From an uncultured Geobacter sp. (GTDB lineage Bacteria > Desulfobacterota > Desulfuromonadia > Geobacterales > Geobacteraceae): a stretch of DNA of 39,411 bases. The stretch is taken from the NCBI GenBank assembly GCA_903925075.1, contig CAIYDQ010000198.1, positions 1 through 39,411 on the forward strand, written 5' to 3'. A program made the translations under genes and the position numbers. Positions 24,708 to 33,426 of this stretch are shown one piece after another. The notes under the pieces were generated by a model that searched no databases, had not been told where the DNA came from, and was given only the letters and a program-made list of their open reading frames with translations. Numbering within the stretch: the stretch's first letter is position 1; the number at the start of each line of letters is the position of its first letter.

Positions 24708-25003
24708 AACAGGGATGAAGGGAATACAGGGGATAACAGCAAACCAAACACAGACTATTGGGAAACCTACGTCAGAAACCTTTTAACAGGGATAAAGGGA
24801 ATACAGGGGATAACGACTAAAACCAAGCACAGGCTTTTGGGTAAAAACAAAAATCTTAGTCTTTAAACCTACGTCAAAACCTTTTAACGGGGATGAAGGG
24901 GATGCAAGGGATAACGGCGAAACCAAAGACAATCTTTTGGTTTAAACCAAAAAGCCTTAGTTGTTAGCCTTATCCCCTGTATCGTTTATATCCCTGTTAA
25001 ATG
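24708..25003. repeat. Intergenic repeat module (AACAGGGATAAA...ACAGGGGATA family), thi leader copy
   Basis: Three direct copies of the module start near 24708, 24781 and 24884, each a TTTAAC(A/G)GGGAT(A/G)AAGGG core followed by ATACAGGGGATAAC or a close variant. An inverted copy occupies about 24967-25003 (TTATCCCCTGTAT...ATCCCTGTTAA). Between them are A-rich segments with AAACCAAA and CTTTTGG. This stretch lies inside the transcribed leader of thiE-thiD, after the riboswitch terminator. Confidence 0.75.
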
Positions 25004-25051
25004 TTTTTATCTGTGCCTGTTTCCTTGTTCAGGTTCCCCATCCCTGTCAAT

Positions 25052-25081
25052 AAAAAAAGCCGCGACGGCAAGGTCACGGCT
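25052..25081 (-). terminator. Intrinsic terminator of the TPP riboswitch
   Basis: On the minus strand AGCCGTGA and TCGCGGCT pair over 8 positions around CCTTGCCG and are followed by seven T. It stands about 30 bases after the aptamer, the usual expression platform: TPP binding would favour termination before thiE-thiD and thiC. Confidence 0.8.
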
Positions 25082-25111
25082 CCTGTTACATGCATGCTCC
25101 GGAGTTCGCGC

Positions 25112-25192
25112 CGCTTCCCTACGCCGGTCTTAACCGGATCAGGTTCAAAGGGTCTCAGGCTCGGCCTGTCTCAGTTCTCTCGAACTCCCCCA
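25112..25192 (-). promoter_or_regulatory. TPP riboswitch (THI element)
   Basis: Read on the minus strand, the conserved thi-box parts occur in order: GGGGGAGTTCG, CTGAGACAGG, CCTGAGACCCTTTGAACCTG, ATCCGGTTAAGACCGG and CGTAGGGAA. These match the known aptamer, where CUGAGA and ACCCUUUGAACCUGAUCUGG are near invariant. It controls the downstream thiE-thiD and thiC genes, most likely by transcription termination at 25052-25081. Confidence 0.95.
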
Positions 25193-25213
25193 GCTGGCTA
25201 ATGGCTGAAGGGT

Positions 25214-25242
25214 ACGTTAATGGAATCCTCTTGCAAAGTCAA
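25214..25242 (-). promoter_or_regulatory. Probable sigma70 promoter of the thiamine operon
   Basis: On the minus strand TTGACT (complement of 25237-25242) is followed after 17 bases by TAACGT (complement of 25214-25219). Transcription would begin a few bases before the riboswitch aptamer, which is the expected arrangement. The -10 box is weak. Confidence 0.5.
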
Positions 25243-25376
25243 CAGTTTTCGGGTTTTTACCTTTACACCGGAAGGCAGAAGTGGTAGAAAAATTGATGGC
25301 CGGGACGGCTCCGCTGCTCTTTTTCGACGGAACTTCCCGGCCTGATTCCATTATTGCGCTTTACCCACGGGACTCC

Positions 25377-26516
25377 ATGGACAGCCGCCCTACTGTTGTC
25401 GAAATCGATCTGGCCGCCTTGCGGCACAATTTCTCGCTGGTCAAGCGGACGGTGCCCGAGGGATGCGGCATCCTGGCGGTGGTGAAGGCGGATGCCTACG
25501 GCCACGGCTTCCAGTACGTCTCGGAGGAACTGGAGAAACTGGGGGTGGACGCCTTCGCGGTCGCCTTCCTGGCCGAAGGGGTGCAGTTGCGGATGAGCGG
25601 CGTCAGCCGCCCGGTGCTGATCCTGGGCGGCGTCTATCCGGGGGAGGAGCGGCGCTGCATCGGCTTGAACATCTCCACGGCGCTCTTCTCGCTGGAGCAG
25701 GCGCGGGCGCTCGATCAGGCCGCCCTGGAGATCAAGTGCTACAGAAAGGCGATGGTGCATCTGGAGATCGACACCGGCATGGGAAGGCTGGGCGTTCCCG
25801 CCGAGGAGGCTCCGGCCTTTCTGGCGGAGCTCAAGCGCTTCAAAAACCTGGAGCTGGAGGGGATCTTCTCCCACTTCGCCAGCGCCGACGAGCTGGACGA
25901 GGAGGGGCGCGCCTACAGCAAGTTGCAGGCGGAGCGGCTGGCAAGCGTGGTGGACGAGGCGAGGCGGTTGGGGTTCGCGCCGCGCTACGTGCACGTCGCT
26001 AACAGCGCCGGCATCCTGGCCATGGACCTGCCGTTTTGCAACCTGGTGCGTCCCGGCATCGTCCTCTACGGGGCGCTCCCTTCCCCCGACTTCGAGGGGC
26101 GGGTGGCTTCCAAACCGGTGATGCGCCTGAAGAGCACGGTGGCGATGCTCAAGTGGGTCGAGCCGGGGACCTGCATCGGCTACGGCCGGCGCTTTCGGGC
26201 GCAGCAGCGAACCTTGATCGCCAGCGTGCCGGTCGGTTACGCGGACGGCTATTGCCGCAGCCTCACCAACAAGGGGGAGGTGCTGATCCGCGGCCAGAGG
26301 GCGCGGGTCGCCGGCACCGTCTGCATGGACTGGGTCATGCTGGATGTGACGGGGATCGAGGGGGTCGCGGTCGGGGACGAGGTGACGCTTCTGGGGACCG
26401 ACGCCACCGGTGCATGCATCAGCGCGGAGGAACTGGCGGAGAAGGCGGGCACCATCGCCTACGAGATACTCTGCGGCATAAGCACCCGACGCGTGCGCAG
26501 GGTCTACTTGGGTTAA
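25377..26516 (+). CDS. alr: Alanine racemase
   Basis: This 379-residue PLP enzyme converts L-alanine to D-alanine for peptidoglycan. The PLP lysine is Lys37 in [13 protein letters not shown] and the opposite catalytic base is the Tyr near 269 ([10 protein letters not shown]). Other family blocks are [37 protein letters not shown] and [13 protein letters not shown] chose the ATG at 25377 ([19 protein letters not shown]), which matches the usual N-terminus; an in-frame ATG at 25281 would add 32 residues. It is divergent from the thiamine operon and followed by selD on the same strand after a repeat-filled gap. Confidence 0.96.
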   Translation: MDSRPTVVEIDLAALRHNFSLVKRTVPEGCGILAVVKADAYGHGFQYVSEELEKLGVDAFAVAFLAEGVQLRMSGVSRPVLILGGVYPGEERRCIGLNISTALFSLEQARALDQAALEIKCYRKAMVHLEIDTGMGRLGVPAEEAPAFLAELKRFKNLELEGIFSHFASADELDEEGRAYSKLQAERLASVVDEARRLGFAPRYVHVANSAGILAMDLPFCNLVRPGIVLYGALPSPDFEGRVASKPVMRLKSTVAMLKWVEPGTCIGYGRRFRAQQRTLIASVPVGYADGYCRSLTNKGEVLIRGQRARVAGTVCMDWVMLDVTGIEGVAVGDEVTLLGTDATGACISAEELAEKAGTIAYEILCGISTRRVRRVYLG

Positions 26517-26701
26517 ACCAAAGGCGTTTAACAGGGATAAAACTGATACAGGGGATACAACCAAAACAGGCTTTAGGGGTAAACCAAAACCAGGCTTTAG
26601 GGATAAAACAAACAACGGGATAAACCAAAAGGGCTTTAGGCATAACCAAACTAAGCTTGGGGATATTCAAAACCGAGCTTGGGTAAAGAGGATCTACTGA
26701 T
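26517..26701. repeat. Intergenic repeat module, alr-selD copy
   Basis: A module core (TTTAACAGGGATAAA...ATACAGGGGATA) occurs at about 26527-26558. It is followed by three degenerate copies of an AACCA(A/G)GGCTTTAGGG-like unit alternating with GGATAAA. No inverted partner copy is seen here. The end supplies the selD ribosome binding site (AAAGAGGAT). Confidence 0.65.
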
Positions 26702-27733
26702 ATGGATGCAAAGGTGCGCTTGACGGAGATGGTCAAGGCGGCGGGTTGAGCTGCTAAACTGGGCCCGGCGGGCCTGGAAGACGCGATCCGCGACATAACT
26801 CGCTCGGACGACCCGAATCTGCTGGTCGGGGTCGAGGGGGCCGAGGATGCGGGTATCTACCGCATCGGGGAGAACCTCGCCCTGGTGGAGACTACGGATA
26901 TCATCACCCCGCTGGTGGACGACCCGTTCACCTTCGGCCGCATCGCCGCGGCCAACGCGCTCTCGGACGTCTACGCCATGGGGGGACGCCCGGTGACGGC
27001 CATGAACCTCGCGTTCTTCCCGGCCTGCTCTCTTCCCACCTCGGTGCTCGCCGCCATCCTCGCCGGCGGCTCGGACGCGCTCAAGGAGGCGGGCGCCTGC
27101 CTGGTCGGCGGACATACGGTGGAGGACGACGAACTCAAATTCGGCCTGGCGGTGACCGGCCTGATCGACCCCGCCCGTATCGTCAGGAACTGCACCTCCC
27201 GCCCCGGAGATCTGCTGGTGCTGACCAAGCCGCTTGGCACCGGCATCGTCTCGACCGCTATCAAGGCGCAGATGGCGCCGCCCGCCCTGGAGGCGGAGGC
27301 GATCCGCTGGATGTGCATGCTGAACTCTCAGGCGGCGCAATTGCTGCTCGACTGCGGGGCCAGCGCGGCAACGGACGTCACCGGCTTCGGCTTCATCGGG
27401 CACGCCTGCGAAATGGCGCTCGGCGCCGGCGTCACCTTCCGCATCGAATTGGCCAAGGTGCCGGTAATGGACGGGGTGGCCGGCCTGGTGATCGACGGAA
27501 TGATCCCCGCCGGCTGCTACCGCAACCGCGACTATTATGGCCGTCTGGTCTCGGGGATCTCCGGCGATCCTCTGCTGCCGCTCTTCGACCCGCAGACCTC
27601 GGGCGGGCTGCTGATCGCGCTGGCTGCCAAGGACGCCCGCGAGTTCCTGGCGCGCTCGCAGGCGCTGGGCGCCTTTGCCGTCTGCATCGGCGAGGTGGAA
27701 GCTCGCGGAGGAACCCCGATTGTCTTCAGCTAG
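26702..27733 (+). CDS. selD: Selenide, water dikinase, selenocysteine-containing (TGA at 26747-26749 read as Sec)
   Basis: SelD makes selenophosphate from selenide and ATP, the selenium donor for selenocysteine. The open frame after the TGA starts deep inside the family at [20 protein letters not shown]. Reading back through an in-frame TGA gives a normal N-terminus: ATG at 26702, [16 protein letters not shown]16, then [13 protein letters not shown]. Position 16 is where SelD has its catalytic Cys or Sec, and Lys19 keeps the family's spacing of three. GAGG stands nine bases before the ATG. Total length, 343 residues, is normal. Later motifs are [10 protein letters not shown] and [19 protein letters not shown] hairpin after the TGA can serve as SECIS. 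Standard gene callers would truncate it. Confidence 0.93.
26747..26777 (+). promoter_or_regulatory. Selenocysteine codon with bacterial SECIS-like hairpin
   Basis: The UGA is at 26747-26749. Nine bases later CUGGGCCC (26759-26766) can pair over eight positions with GGGCCUGG (26770-26777), leaving a GGC loop; two pairs are G-U. Bacterial SECIS elements lie directly after the UGA inside the coding region and show a G in the loop for SelB. The exact fold may use fewer pairs and a larger loop. Confidence 0.65.
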
Positions 27734-28967
27734 AAGGCTTGCCGCGGCTTTCGATCTCGGCACCACCACCATCGCCGCCTCGCTGGTCGATACCGCCAGC
27801 GGCGAGCGCCTCGCTGCCGTCGGCTGCCTGAACCCGCAACGGCGCTGGGGCGCCGACGTGCTGGCGCGCCTCGACGCCGCCGCCGTCCCGGAAACGCTTG
27901 CCGCCATGCAGGGTTGCCTGGCGCTGGAGATGGAGCGCCTGGCCGAGGAGCTTTTGGCGAAGGCGGGCGCCGCCGACCCGGAGCTGGCCGGCATCGCGGT
28001 CGCCGGCAACCCCGCCATGGAGCACATCGCGCTCGGCCTGCCGGTCGCCTCTCTGGCCCATCCCCCGTTTCGACCCCTCTTCAGCGCAGGCAAAAGCGTG
28101 AGCGCGCGCGATCTCGGCTGGAGCCGGGATCTCCCCGCCTATCTGCTGCCGCTCCCCGGCGGTTTCGTGGGGGGCGATCTGCTTGCCTTTCTCTTCGGGC
28201 TGATAGAGCCCCCCCGGCGCGGCGCGCTCTATCTGGACCTCGGCACCAACGCCGAGATCGCCCTCTTCGACGGCGAGCGCTTTCTCGCCACCTCCGCCGC
28301 GGCGGGACCCGCCTTCGAAGGGGGGAACCTGGCCTGCGGCATGGCGGCGCTCCCCGGCGCTGTCAGCGGCGTCGAGATCGCGGGGGACCGGCTAAGGCTG
28401 ACCACCATCGGCGGCGCCCCGGCCCGCGGCATCTGCGGCTCCGGCGTCTTGCAGGCGGTGGCGGCGCTGTTGGCGAACGGCCTGATCGAGGCGAGCGGCC
28501 GGCTGCGTGCCGCGCACGAGGTCGGCTCCAACCTTGCCAACCGGCTGCAGCAGGTGAACGGCGTTCCCGCTTTCGTGTTGCACCGCGACGCCTCCGGCTC
28601 GGTGTATCTGAACCAGGAGGATATCCGGGCCTTGCAGTTGGCCAAGGGCGCCCTGCGGGGAGGGATGGAGATCCTGCTTTCCCGGGCGGGGCTGGCCGGC
28701 GAGGCGCTTGCCGAGGTGGTGCTGACCGGTTCCTTCGGGGCGGTGCTCTCGCCCGAGGCGCTAAAAAACGTTGGAATTTTCAACGAAAACATGGTAAGTG
28801 TCAGCGGATTTGTCCGGGAGGGCGCGCTTGCCGGGGTGGAACGGCTGCTGGTGGAAAAGGGGGGGCGCGACCGGTTGGAAGCTCTGGCGGCCGGGGTGCG
28901 GGTGATCCCGCTCTCGGGGACACCGCTCTTCGAAAAGCTCTTTCTGGCGAATATCGACTTTCCGTAA
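27720..28967 (+). CDS. ASKHA-fold protein related to reductive activators of corrinoid proteins (DUF4445-type)
   Basis: The 415-residue protein has the ASKHA nucleotide-binding fold: phosphate-1 loop [17 protein letters not shown] (residues 8-24), [51 protein letters not shown] and [15 protein letters not shown]. Corrinoid activators of the RACo/RamA class share this domain and couple ATP to reduction of Co(II) corrinoid; they also carry iron-sulfur domains. This protein has no CxxC clusters at either end, so it is the ASKHA part alone. The TTG start at 27720 follows GCGGAGGAACCCC, inside the selD coding end, giving a 14-base overlap and likely coupling. An upstream TTG at 27675 is less likely. 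Role is inferred; electrons would need a partner. Confidence 0.75.
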   Translation: MSSARRLAAAFDLGTTTIAASLVDTASGERLAAVGCLNPQRRWGADVLARLDAAAVPETLAAMQGCLALEMERLAEELLAKAGAADPELAGIAVAGNPAMEHIALGLPVASLAHPPFRPLFSAGKSVSARDLGWSRDLPAYLLPLPGGFVGGDLLAFLFGLIEPPRRGALYLDLGTNAEIALFDGERFLATSAAAGPAFEGGNLACGMAALPGAVSGVEIAGDRLRLTTIGGAPARGICGSGVLQAVAALLANGLIEASGRLRAAHEVGSNLANRLQQVNGVPAFVLHRDASGSVYLNQEDIRALQLAKGALRGGMEILLSRAGLAGEALAEVVLTGSFGAVLSPEALKNVGIFNENMVSVSGFVREGALAGVERLLVEKGGRDRLEALAAGVRVIPLSGTPLFEKLFLANIDFP

Positions 28968-29248
28968 AGACGAGAAAACCCGACGGTCGGTTGCCGCAAA
29001 AATGCACAAAACGCACAAAAATAAACCTTTTATCGGTTATTGCCATTACACCGTTTCGGTTAGCGGGTTATGGCGGTCATGGTAGATATGCCTTGATTCT
29101 TTTTGCGCTTTTTGTGCTGTTTTGTGGCCAAATGTTTTTTCAGGTTGAATCCTTTGACTTAAGCAGTTCTCGGGTTTTCTCCGATTTTCTCCGTGGCGAG
29201 CGGTTTGGTTTTTGAATTATCTAAATGTAGCGGCAAAAAGGAGTTTTT
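28968..29248. repeat. Spacer upstream of purH with imperfect A-rich/T-rich inverted repeat
   Basis: TTGCCGCAAAAATGCACAAA and continuation (28991-29022) mirrors, with several mismatches, TCTTTTTGCGCTTTTTGTGC and continuation (29098-29131). The two arms would form a roughly 30-bp imperfect stem around a 75-base loop. No gene was seen in the 281 bases; the purH ribosome binding site AAAAAGGAG ends it. Confidence 0.5.
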
Positions 29249-30814
29249 ATGGCGAAGATTGGGCGTGCGTTGATCAGCGTATCGGAGAAGGCCGGCGTGG
29301 TGGAATTTTCCCGGGCGCTTGCGGGCTACGGCGTGGAGATCCTCTCCACCGGCGGCACGGCTAAGCTTTTGCGCGATGCCGGCATTCCGGTGAAGGACGT
29401 CTCGGAATTCACCGGCTTCCCGGAGATGCTGGACGGACGGGTCAAGACGCTGCACCCCAAGGTGCACGGCGGCATCCTCGGCATGCGGGAAAACCCGGCG
29501 CACGTGGCCAAGATGCAGGAGCACGGCATCGAGCCGATCGATATGGTGGTGGTTAATCTCTATCCTTTCGAGGCGACGGTTGCCAACGAGGAGTGCACCA
29601 TGGAGGACGCCATCGAGAACATCGACATCGGCGGCCCGACCATGCTGCGCTCGGCGGCCAAAAACAACCGCGACGTGACGGTGATCGTCGATCACGCCGA
29701 CTATCAGCCGGTGCTGGACGAGATGCAGACGGCGGAGGGTGCCGTGTCGCGCGAGACCAACTTCCGCCTGGCGGTGAAGGTATACCAGCACACGGCGGCC
29801 TACGACGGCGCCATCTCCAACTGGCTCGGCGCCCGCACCGGCGAAGGCGTCGCCCCCTTCGCGGACACCTTGACGCTGCAGTACCGGCTGGCCCAGGGGA
29901 TGCGCTACGGCGAAAACCCGCACCAGTCCGGCGCCTTCTACGTGGAGCGCGGCTCCAAGGAGGCCTCCATCGCCACGGCGCGCCAGCTCCAGGGGAAGGA
30001 ACTTTCCTACAACAACATAGGCGACACGGACGCGGCGCTTGAGTGCGTGAAGCAATTCACCGAGAGCCCGGCCTGCGTGATCGTCAAGCACGCCAACCCG
30101 TGCGGGGTAGCGTTGGGCGCCAACATCCACGACGCCTACGACGCCGCCTACAAGACCGACCCCGAGTCGGCCTTCGGCGGCATCATCGCCTTCAACCGCG
30201 AGTTGGACGAGGCCACCGCCCGCGCCATCGTCGATAGGCAATTCGTGGAGGTGATCATCGCTCCCAAGGTGACGGTCGCCGCCAGCGAGGTGGTTGCCGC
30301 CAAGAAGAACGTGCGCCTTTTGGAATGCGGCTTTTGGCCGGAAAACACGGCGGCGCGCCTGGACTTTAAAAGGGTAAACGGCGGCCTGTTGGTGCAGGAC
30401 GCGGACCTGCAGTTGTTCAACGAGCTGAAGGTGGTGACCAAGAGGGCGCCCACCGACGCCGAGATGGAAGACCTGCTGTTTGCCTGGCGGGTGGCGAAGT
30501 TCGTCAAGTCCAACGCCATCGTCTATTGCCGCGGCAACGCCACGGTCGGGGTCGGCGCCGGACAGATGAGCCGGGTGAACTCCGCCCGCATCGCCGCCAT
30601 CAAGGCTGAGCAGGCGGGGATTCCGGTGGCCGGTGCCGTGATGGCTTCCGACGCCTTCTTCCCCTTCCGGGACGGCCTCGACAACGCCGCCGCCGCCGGC
30701 ATCAAAGCGGTGATCCAGCCCGGCGGCAGCATGCGCGACGCCGAGGTGATCGCCGCCGCCGACGAGCACGGCATCGCGATGGTGTTCACAGGGATGCGGC
30801 ACTTCCGCCACTGA
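29249..30814 (+). CDS. purH: Bifunctional AICAR formyltransferase / IMP cyclohydrolase
   Basis: PurH (521 residues) performs the last two steps of IMP synthesis. The N-terminal MGS-like IMP cyclohydrolase part shows [54 protein letters not shown] and [15 protein letters not shown]. The AICAR transformylase part holds [13 protein letters not shown], the catalytic Lys-His pair in [24 protein letters not shown], and ends [18 protein letters not shown] and [13 protein letters not shown]. The length is normal and the ATG follows AAAAAGGAGTTTTT. With purD and purE downstream it forms a purine gene group, although a 277-base repeat spacer separates it from purD. Confidence 0.97.
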   Translation: MAKIGRALISVSEKAGVVEFSRALAGYGVEILSTGGTAKLLRDAGIPVKDVSEFTGFPEMLDGRVKTLHPKVHGGILGMRENPAHVAKMQEHGIEPIDMVVVNLYPFEATVANEECTMEDAIENIDIGGPTMLRSAAKNNRDVTVIVDHADYQPVLDEMQTAEGAVSRETNFRLAVKVYQHTAAYDGAISNWLGARTGEGVAPFADTLTLQYRLAQGMRYGENPHQSGAFYVERGSKEASIATARQLQGKELSYNNIGDTDAALECVKQFTESPACVIVKHANPCGVALGANIHDAYDAAYKTDPESAFGGIIAFNRELDEATARAIVDRQFVEVIIAPKVTVAASEVVAAKKNVRLLECGFWPENTAARLDFKRVNGGLLVQDADLQLFNELKVVTKRAPTDAEMEDLLFAWRVAKFVKSNAIVYCRGNATVGVGAGQMSRVNSARIAAIKAEQAGIPVAGAVMASDAFFPFRDGLDNAAAAGIKAVIQPGGSMRDAEVIAAADEHGIAMVFTGMRHFRH

Positions 30815-31091
30815 CAAGGATAAACACGGATAAACGACTAACGGATACAAACAAACTGCAAAGGCTTTTTAACAGGGATAAAGAAGATACAGGGGATACG
30901 ACACAACCAGGATAAAAGCTAAGGCTTTTTGGTTTAAACCAAACCTTAAAGTCTAATACTACAAACCTAAAAGCTTTAGGCTTTAAAGTCTTAAAGGCTT
31001 TTTGGTTTAACAAAATCTTGAGTTTTTGACGTTGGTTTATCCCCTGTATTCCTTTTATCCCTGTTAACCGCCTTTGATTTCAGGAGATTTT
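30815..31091. repeat. Intergenic repeat module, purH-purD copy (long inverted repeat)
   Basis: A left module TTTAACAGGGATAAAGAAG then ATACAGGGGATA (30870-30900) is mirrored by TATCCCCTGTATTCC then TTTTATCCCTGTTAA (31039-31068). The 140-base centre contains TTTTTGGTTTAAACCAAA and several AAAGGCTTT/CTTTAGGCTTTAAAG units. The whole can fold as one long stem between two genes of one pathway. Confidence 0.75.
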
Positions 31092-32363
31092 ATGAAGGTT
31101 TTGGTTGTTGGCGGCGGCGGCAGGGAGCATGCGTTGGTGTGGAAAATCGCCCAGTCTCCTCTGGTCGACAAGATCTTCTGCGCCCCCGGAAATCCCGGTA
31201 CGGCGCAGCTCGCCGAAAACGTGCAGATCGCTGTCGACGACCTCCAGGGTCTGCTGGAATTCGCCAAGCGCGAAAACATCGGCCTCACCGTGGTCGGCCC
31301 GGAACTGCCGCTCTCCCTGGGACTGGTCGATCTGTTCGAGGAGCACGGCCTGAAGGCGTTCGGCGCCCGCAAAAAAGCGGCCCTGATCGAGGCCAGCAAG
31401 GCTTTCTCCAAGGACCTGATGCAGAAGTACCAGGTGCCGACTGCGGCTTACGGCGTGTTCACCGAGGTGGACGCCGCCGTCTCCTTCATCGACCAGACCG
31501 GTATCCCGATCGTGGTCAAGGCGGACGGCCTTGCCGCCGGAAAAGGGGTCATCATCGCTCAATCCCGAGAGGAGGCCGTCGCCGCCGTCGTCGACATGCT
31601 CTCCGGCAACGCCTTCGGTGCAGCAGGCTCTCGGGTCGTTATCGAAGAATTCCTGACGGGGGAGGAGGCGTCGTTCCTCGCCTTCACCGACGGGACGCGC
31701 ATCATCCCGCTGGCCAGCGCCCAGGACCATAAGGCGGTCTTCGACGGGGACCTCGGTCCCAACACCGGCGGCATGGGCGCCTATTCCCCCGCCCCGGTGG
31801 TCACCCCCGCCATCCACGAAAAGGCCATGGCAGAGGTGATGCGCCGCACGGTGGACGGCATGGCCGCCGAAGGGCGCCCCTACCGGGGCGTGCTCTACGC
31901 GGGACTCATGATCGACGGCGACTCCGTCAAGACCCTGGAGTTCAACGCCCGCTTCGGCGACCCGGAATGCCAGCCGCTGTTGATGCGCATGAAGTCGGAC
32001 ATCGTGCCGATCCTGATGGCGGTGGCCCAGGGGAGCCTGGAAGGGGTCGAGATCGAGTGGCACGACAAGGCCGCGGTCTGTGTGGTGCTCGCCGCCGAAG
32101 GGTATCCCGGCGACTACCGCAAGGGGGACCGGATCTCGGGCCTGGAGCAGGCGGCCGAGCTCGACCAACTGGTGGTCTTCCACGCCGGCACCAAAGGCGC
32201 GCAGGAGGGGGTAGTGACCAGCGGCGGCCGGGTGCTCGGGGTGACTGCGCTCGGCGCCAGCGTTCAGGAGGCGATCGACCGGGCCTATCAAGGAGTGGCG
32301 CTCGTCTCTTGGCCGGGCATGCACTATCGGCGCGACATCGGCGCTAAGGCCATCAACAGGTAA
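31092..32363 (+). CDS. purD: Phosphoribosylamine-glycine ligase
   Basis: This 423-residue GAR synthetase of the ATP-grasp superfamily performs the second step of purine synthesis. Motifs: [18 protein letters not shown] at the start, the AAGKGVIIA nucleotide loop ([14 protein letters not shown]), [20 protein letters not shown], and [20 protein letters not shown]. Length is normal. I use the ATG at 31092, which follows CAGGAGATTTT and matches the family N-terminus; six earlier codons in frame are not needed. purE follows after 26 bases. Confidence 0.97.
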   Translation: MKVLVVGGGGREHALVWKIAQSPLVDKIFCAPGNPGTAQLAENVQIAVDDLQGLLEFAKRENIGLTVVGPELPLSLGLVDLFEEHGLKAFGARKKAALIEASKAFSKDLMQKYQVPTAAYGVFTEVDAAVSFIDQTGIPIVVKADGLAAGKGVIIAQSREEAVAAVVDMLSGNAFGAAGSRVVIEEFLTGEEASFLAFTDGTRIIPLASAQDHKAVFDGDLGPNTGGMGAYSPAPVVTPAIHEKAMAEVMRRTVDGMAAEGRPYRGVLYAGLMIDGDSVKTLEFNARFGDPECQPLLMRMKSDIVPILMAVAQGSLEGVEIEWHDKAAVCVVLAAEGYPGDYRKGDRISGLEQAAELDQLVVFHAGTKGAQEGVVTSGGRVLGVTALGASVQEAIDRAYQGVALVSWPGMHYRRDIGAKAINR

Positions 32364-32389
32364 AAACCTCAATTTGGAGCGTTGCCGAT

Positions 32390-32896
32390 ATGACTGACCC
32401 GATTGTTTTAATCGTGATGGGGAGCGACTCGGACCTGCCGACCATGCAGGAGACGGCGCAGATCTTGACGCAGTTCGGCGTCCCCTTCGAGATGCGCATC
32501 TCCTCGGCGCACCGTTCGCCCCACAGAACCGGCAAACTCGCCCGCGACGCCGCCGGCCGCGGCATCAAGCTGATCATCGCCGCCGCCGGCATGGCCGCGC
32601 ACCTGGCGGGGGTGGTGGCTGCGGAAACCACCTTGCCGGTGATCGGCGTCCCCATGGGGGGCGGGGCGCTCAGCGGCATGGACGCGCTCTACGCCACGGT
32701 GCAGATGCCGGGCGGCATCCCGGTCGCCACCATGGCGATCGGCAAGGCCGGCGCCAAAAACGCCGCCCTCTTCGCCGTGCAGATCCTCTCGCTCTCCAAC
32801 CCGCAGCTGCACGAGAGCTTCGTCGCCTACCGGGCGCAGATGGCCGCGGAAGTGGAGGAAAAAGACGCGGTACTCCAGGCCGCCGGCCGGCTTTGA
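32390..32896 (+). CDS. purE: N5-carboxyaminoimidazole ribonucleotide mutase
   Basis: The 168-residue class I PurE moves the carboxyl group of N5-CAIR to give CAIR. It shows [11 protein letters not shown], the active-site [12 protein letters not shown] with the catalytic His, [18 protein letters not shown], and [20 protein letters not shown] then [14 protein letters not shown]. Length is usual. It stands 26 bases after purD and is surely in the same transcript. No purK is adjacent. A weak GGAGCG lies before the ATG. Confidence 0.97.
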   Translation: MTDPIVLIVMGSDSDLPTMQETAQILTQFGVPFEMRISSAHRSPHRTGKLARDAAGRGIKLIIAAAGMAAHLAGVVAAETTLPVIGVPMGGGALSGMDALYATVQMPGGIPVATMAIGKAGAKNAALFAVQILSLSNPQLHESFVAYRAQMAAEVEEKDAVLQAAGRL

Positions 32897-32919
32897 CCCC
32901 GGTTTTCCGGCGATTGTCC

Positions 32920-32948
32920 TTGACAAAGCCTGATATGTTGTATACATT
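32920..32948 (+). promoter_or_regulatory. Sigma70-type promoter of the triheme cytochrome gene
   Basis: A perfect TTGACA (32920-32925) is followed after 17 bases by TACATT (32943-32948); TATACA overlaps it. The cytochrome ATG lies 38 bases downstream of the -10 box with AGGAGG in between. Confidence 0.75.
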
Positions 32949-32985
32949 CCCGTTTGTTATTTATAATCTATAGGAGGAAAAACTA

Positions 32986-33258
32986 ATGAAAAAGATTGTC
33001 GCTGCATTAGCCTTGACTCTCGCCTTTGCCGTTTCTGCAATGGCTGCGGACGTGGTTGTATTCCCGGCCAAAAACGGCAACGTGACCTTCCAGCACAAGG
33101 CCCACCAGGAAAGACTGAAAGACTGCAAACTTTGCCACGGCGAAGGCGCTCCGGCCAAGATCGCCATCGACAAGGACAAGGCGCACGCTCTTTGCAAAGG
33201 CTGCCACACCGAAAAGAAAGCCGGCCCGACCAAGTGCGGCGAGTGTCACAAGAAGTAA
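32986..33258 (+). CDS. Periplasmic triheme cytochrome c7 (PpcA family)
   Basis: This 90-residue precursor has a signal peptide (MKKIVAALALTLAFAVSAMA, cut after AMA) and a mature part of about 70 residues. Three haem-binding motifs are present: CKLCH, CKGCH and CGECH, with extra histidines (FQHKAHQ, KAHALC) for bis-His ligation. The mature start ADVVVFPAKNGNVTFQHKAH and the end GPTKCGECHKK match the Geobacter PpcA-E proteins, which shuttle electrons across the periplasm toward extracellular acceptors. Spacing in the second half is shorter than PpcA, closer to the PpcE type, but I do not assign a letter. It has its own strong promoter and terminator. The resB-ccsA maturation genes follow. Confidence 0.93.
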   Translation: MKKIVAALALTLAFAVSAMAADVVVFPAKNGNVTFQHKAHQERLKDCKLCHGEGAPAKIAIDKDKAHALCKGCHTEKKAGPTKCGECHKK

Positions 33259-33284
33259 GCTCTCCTAGAGAGGCTACAGGTTCC

Positions 33285-33320
33285 AAAAAGGGTAACGAGC
33301 TCGGCTCGTTACCCTTTTTT
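33285..33320. terminator. Strong intrinsic terminator after the cytochrome gene
   Basis: AAAAAGGGTAACGAGC (33285-33300) and GCTCGTTACCCTTTTT are perfect complements around a TCG loop, ending in six T. The A-run on the other side makes it potentially bidirectional. It isolates the cytochrome transcript from resB-ccsA. Confidence 0.9.
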
Positions 33321-33426
33321 ACGGCCCGGAGTTCGGTTAGAAACTTTTATTTTGCGCTTATTGCCATTTTGTCTATAATGGCGAGCTTGGTCTGTACGGT
33401 TGCAAATCATCTTTCGGGAGACTGCC

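Noticed and set aside
25263-26615. Open frame of 450 codons opposite alr
   Set aside because: Antisense shadow; alr motifs including the PLP lysine are on the plus strand.
26651-28093. Open frame of 480 codons opposite selD and the ASKHA gene
   Set aside because: Low-complexity antisense reading; the plus strand encodes two recognised proteins.
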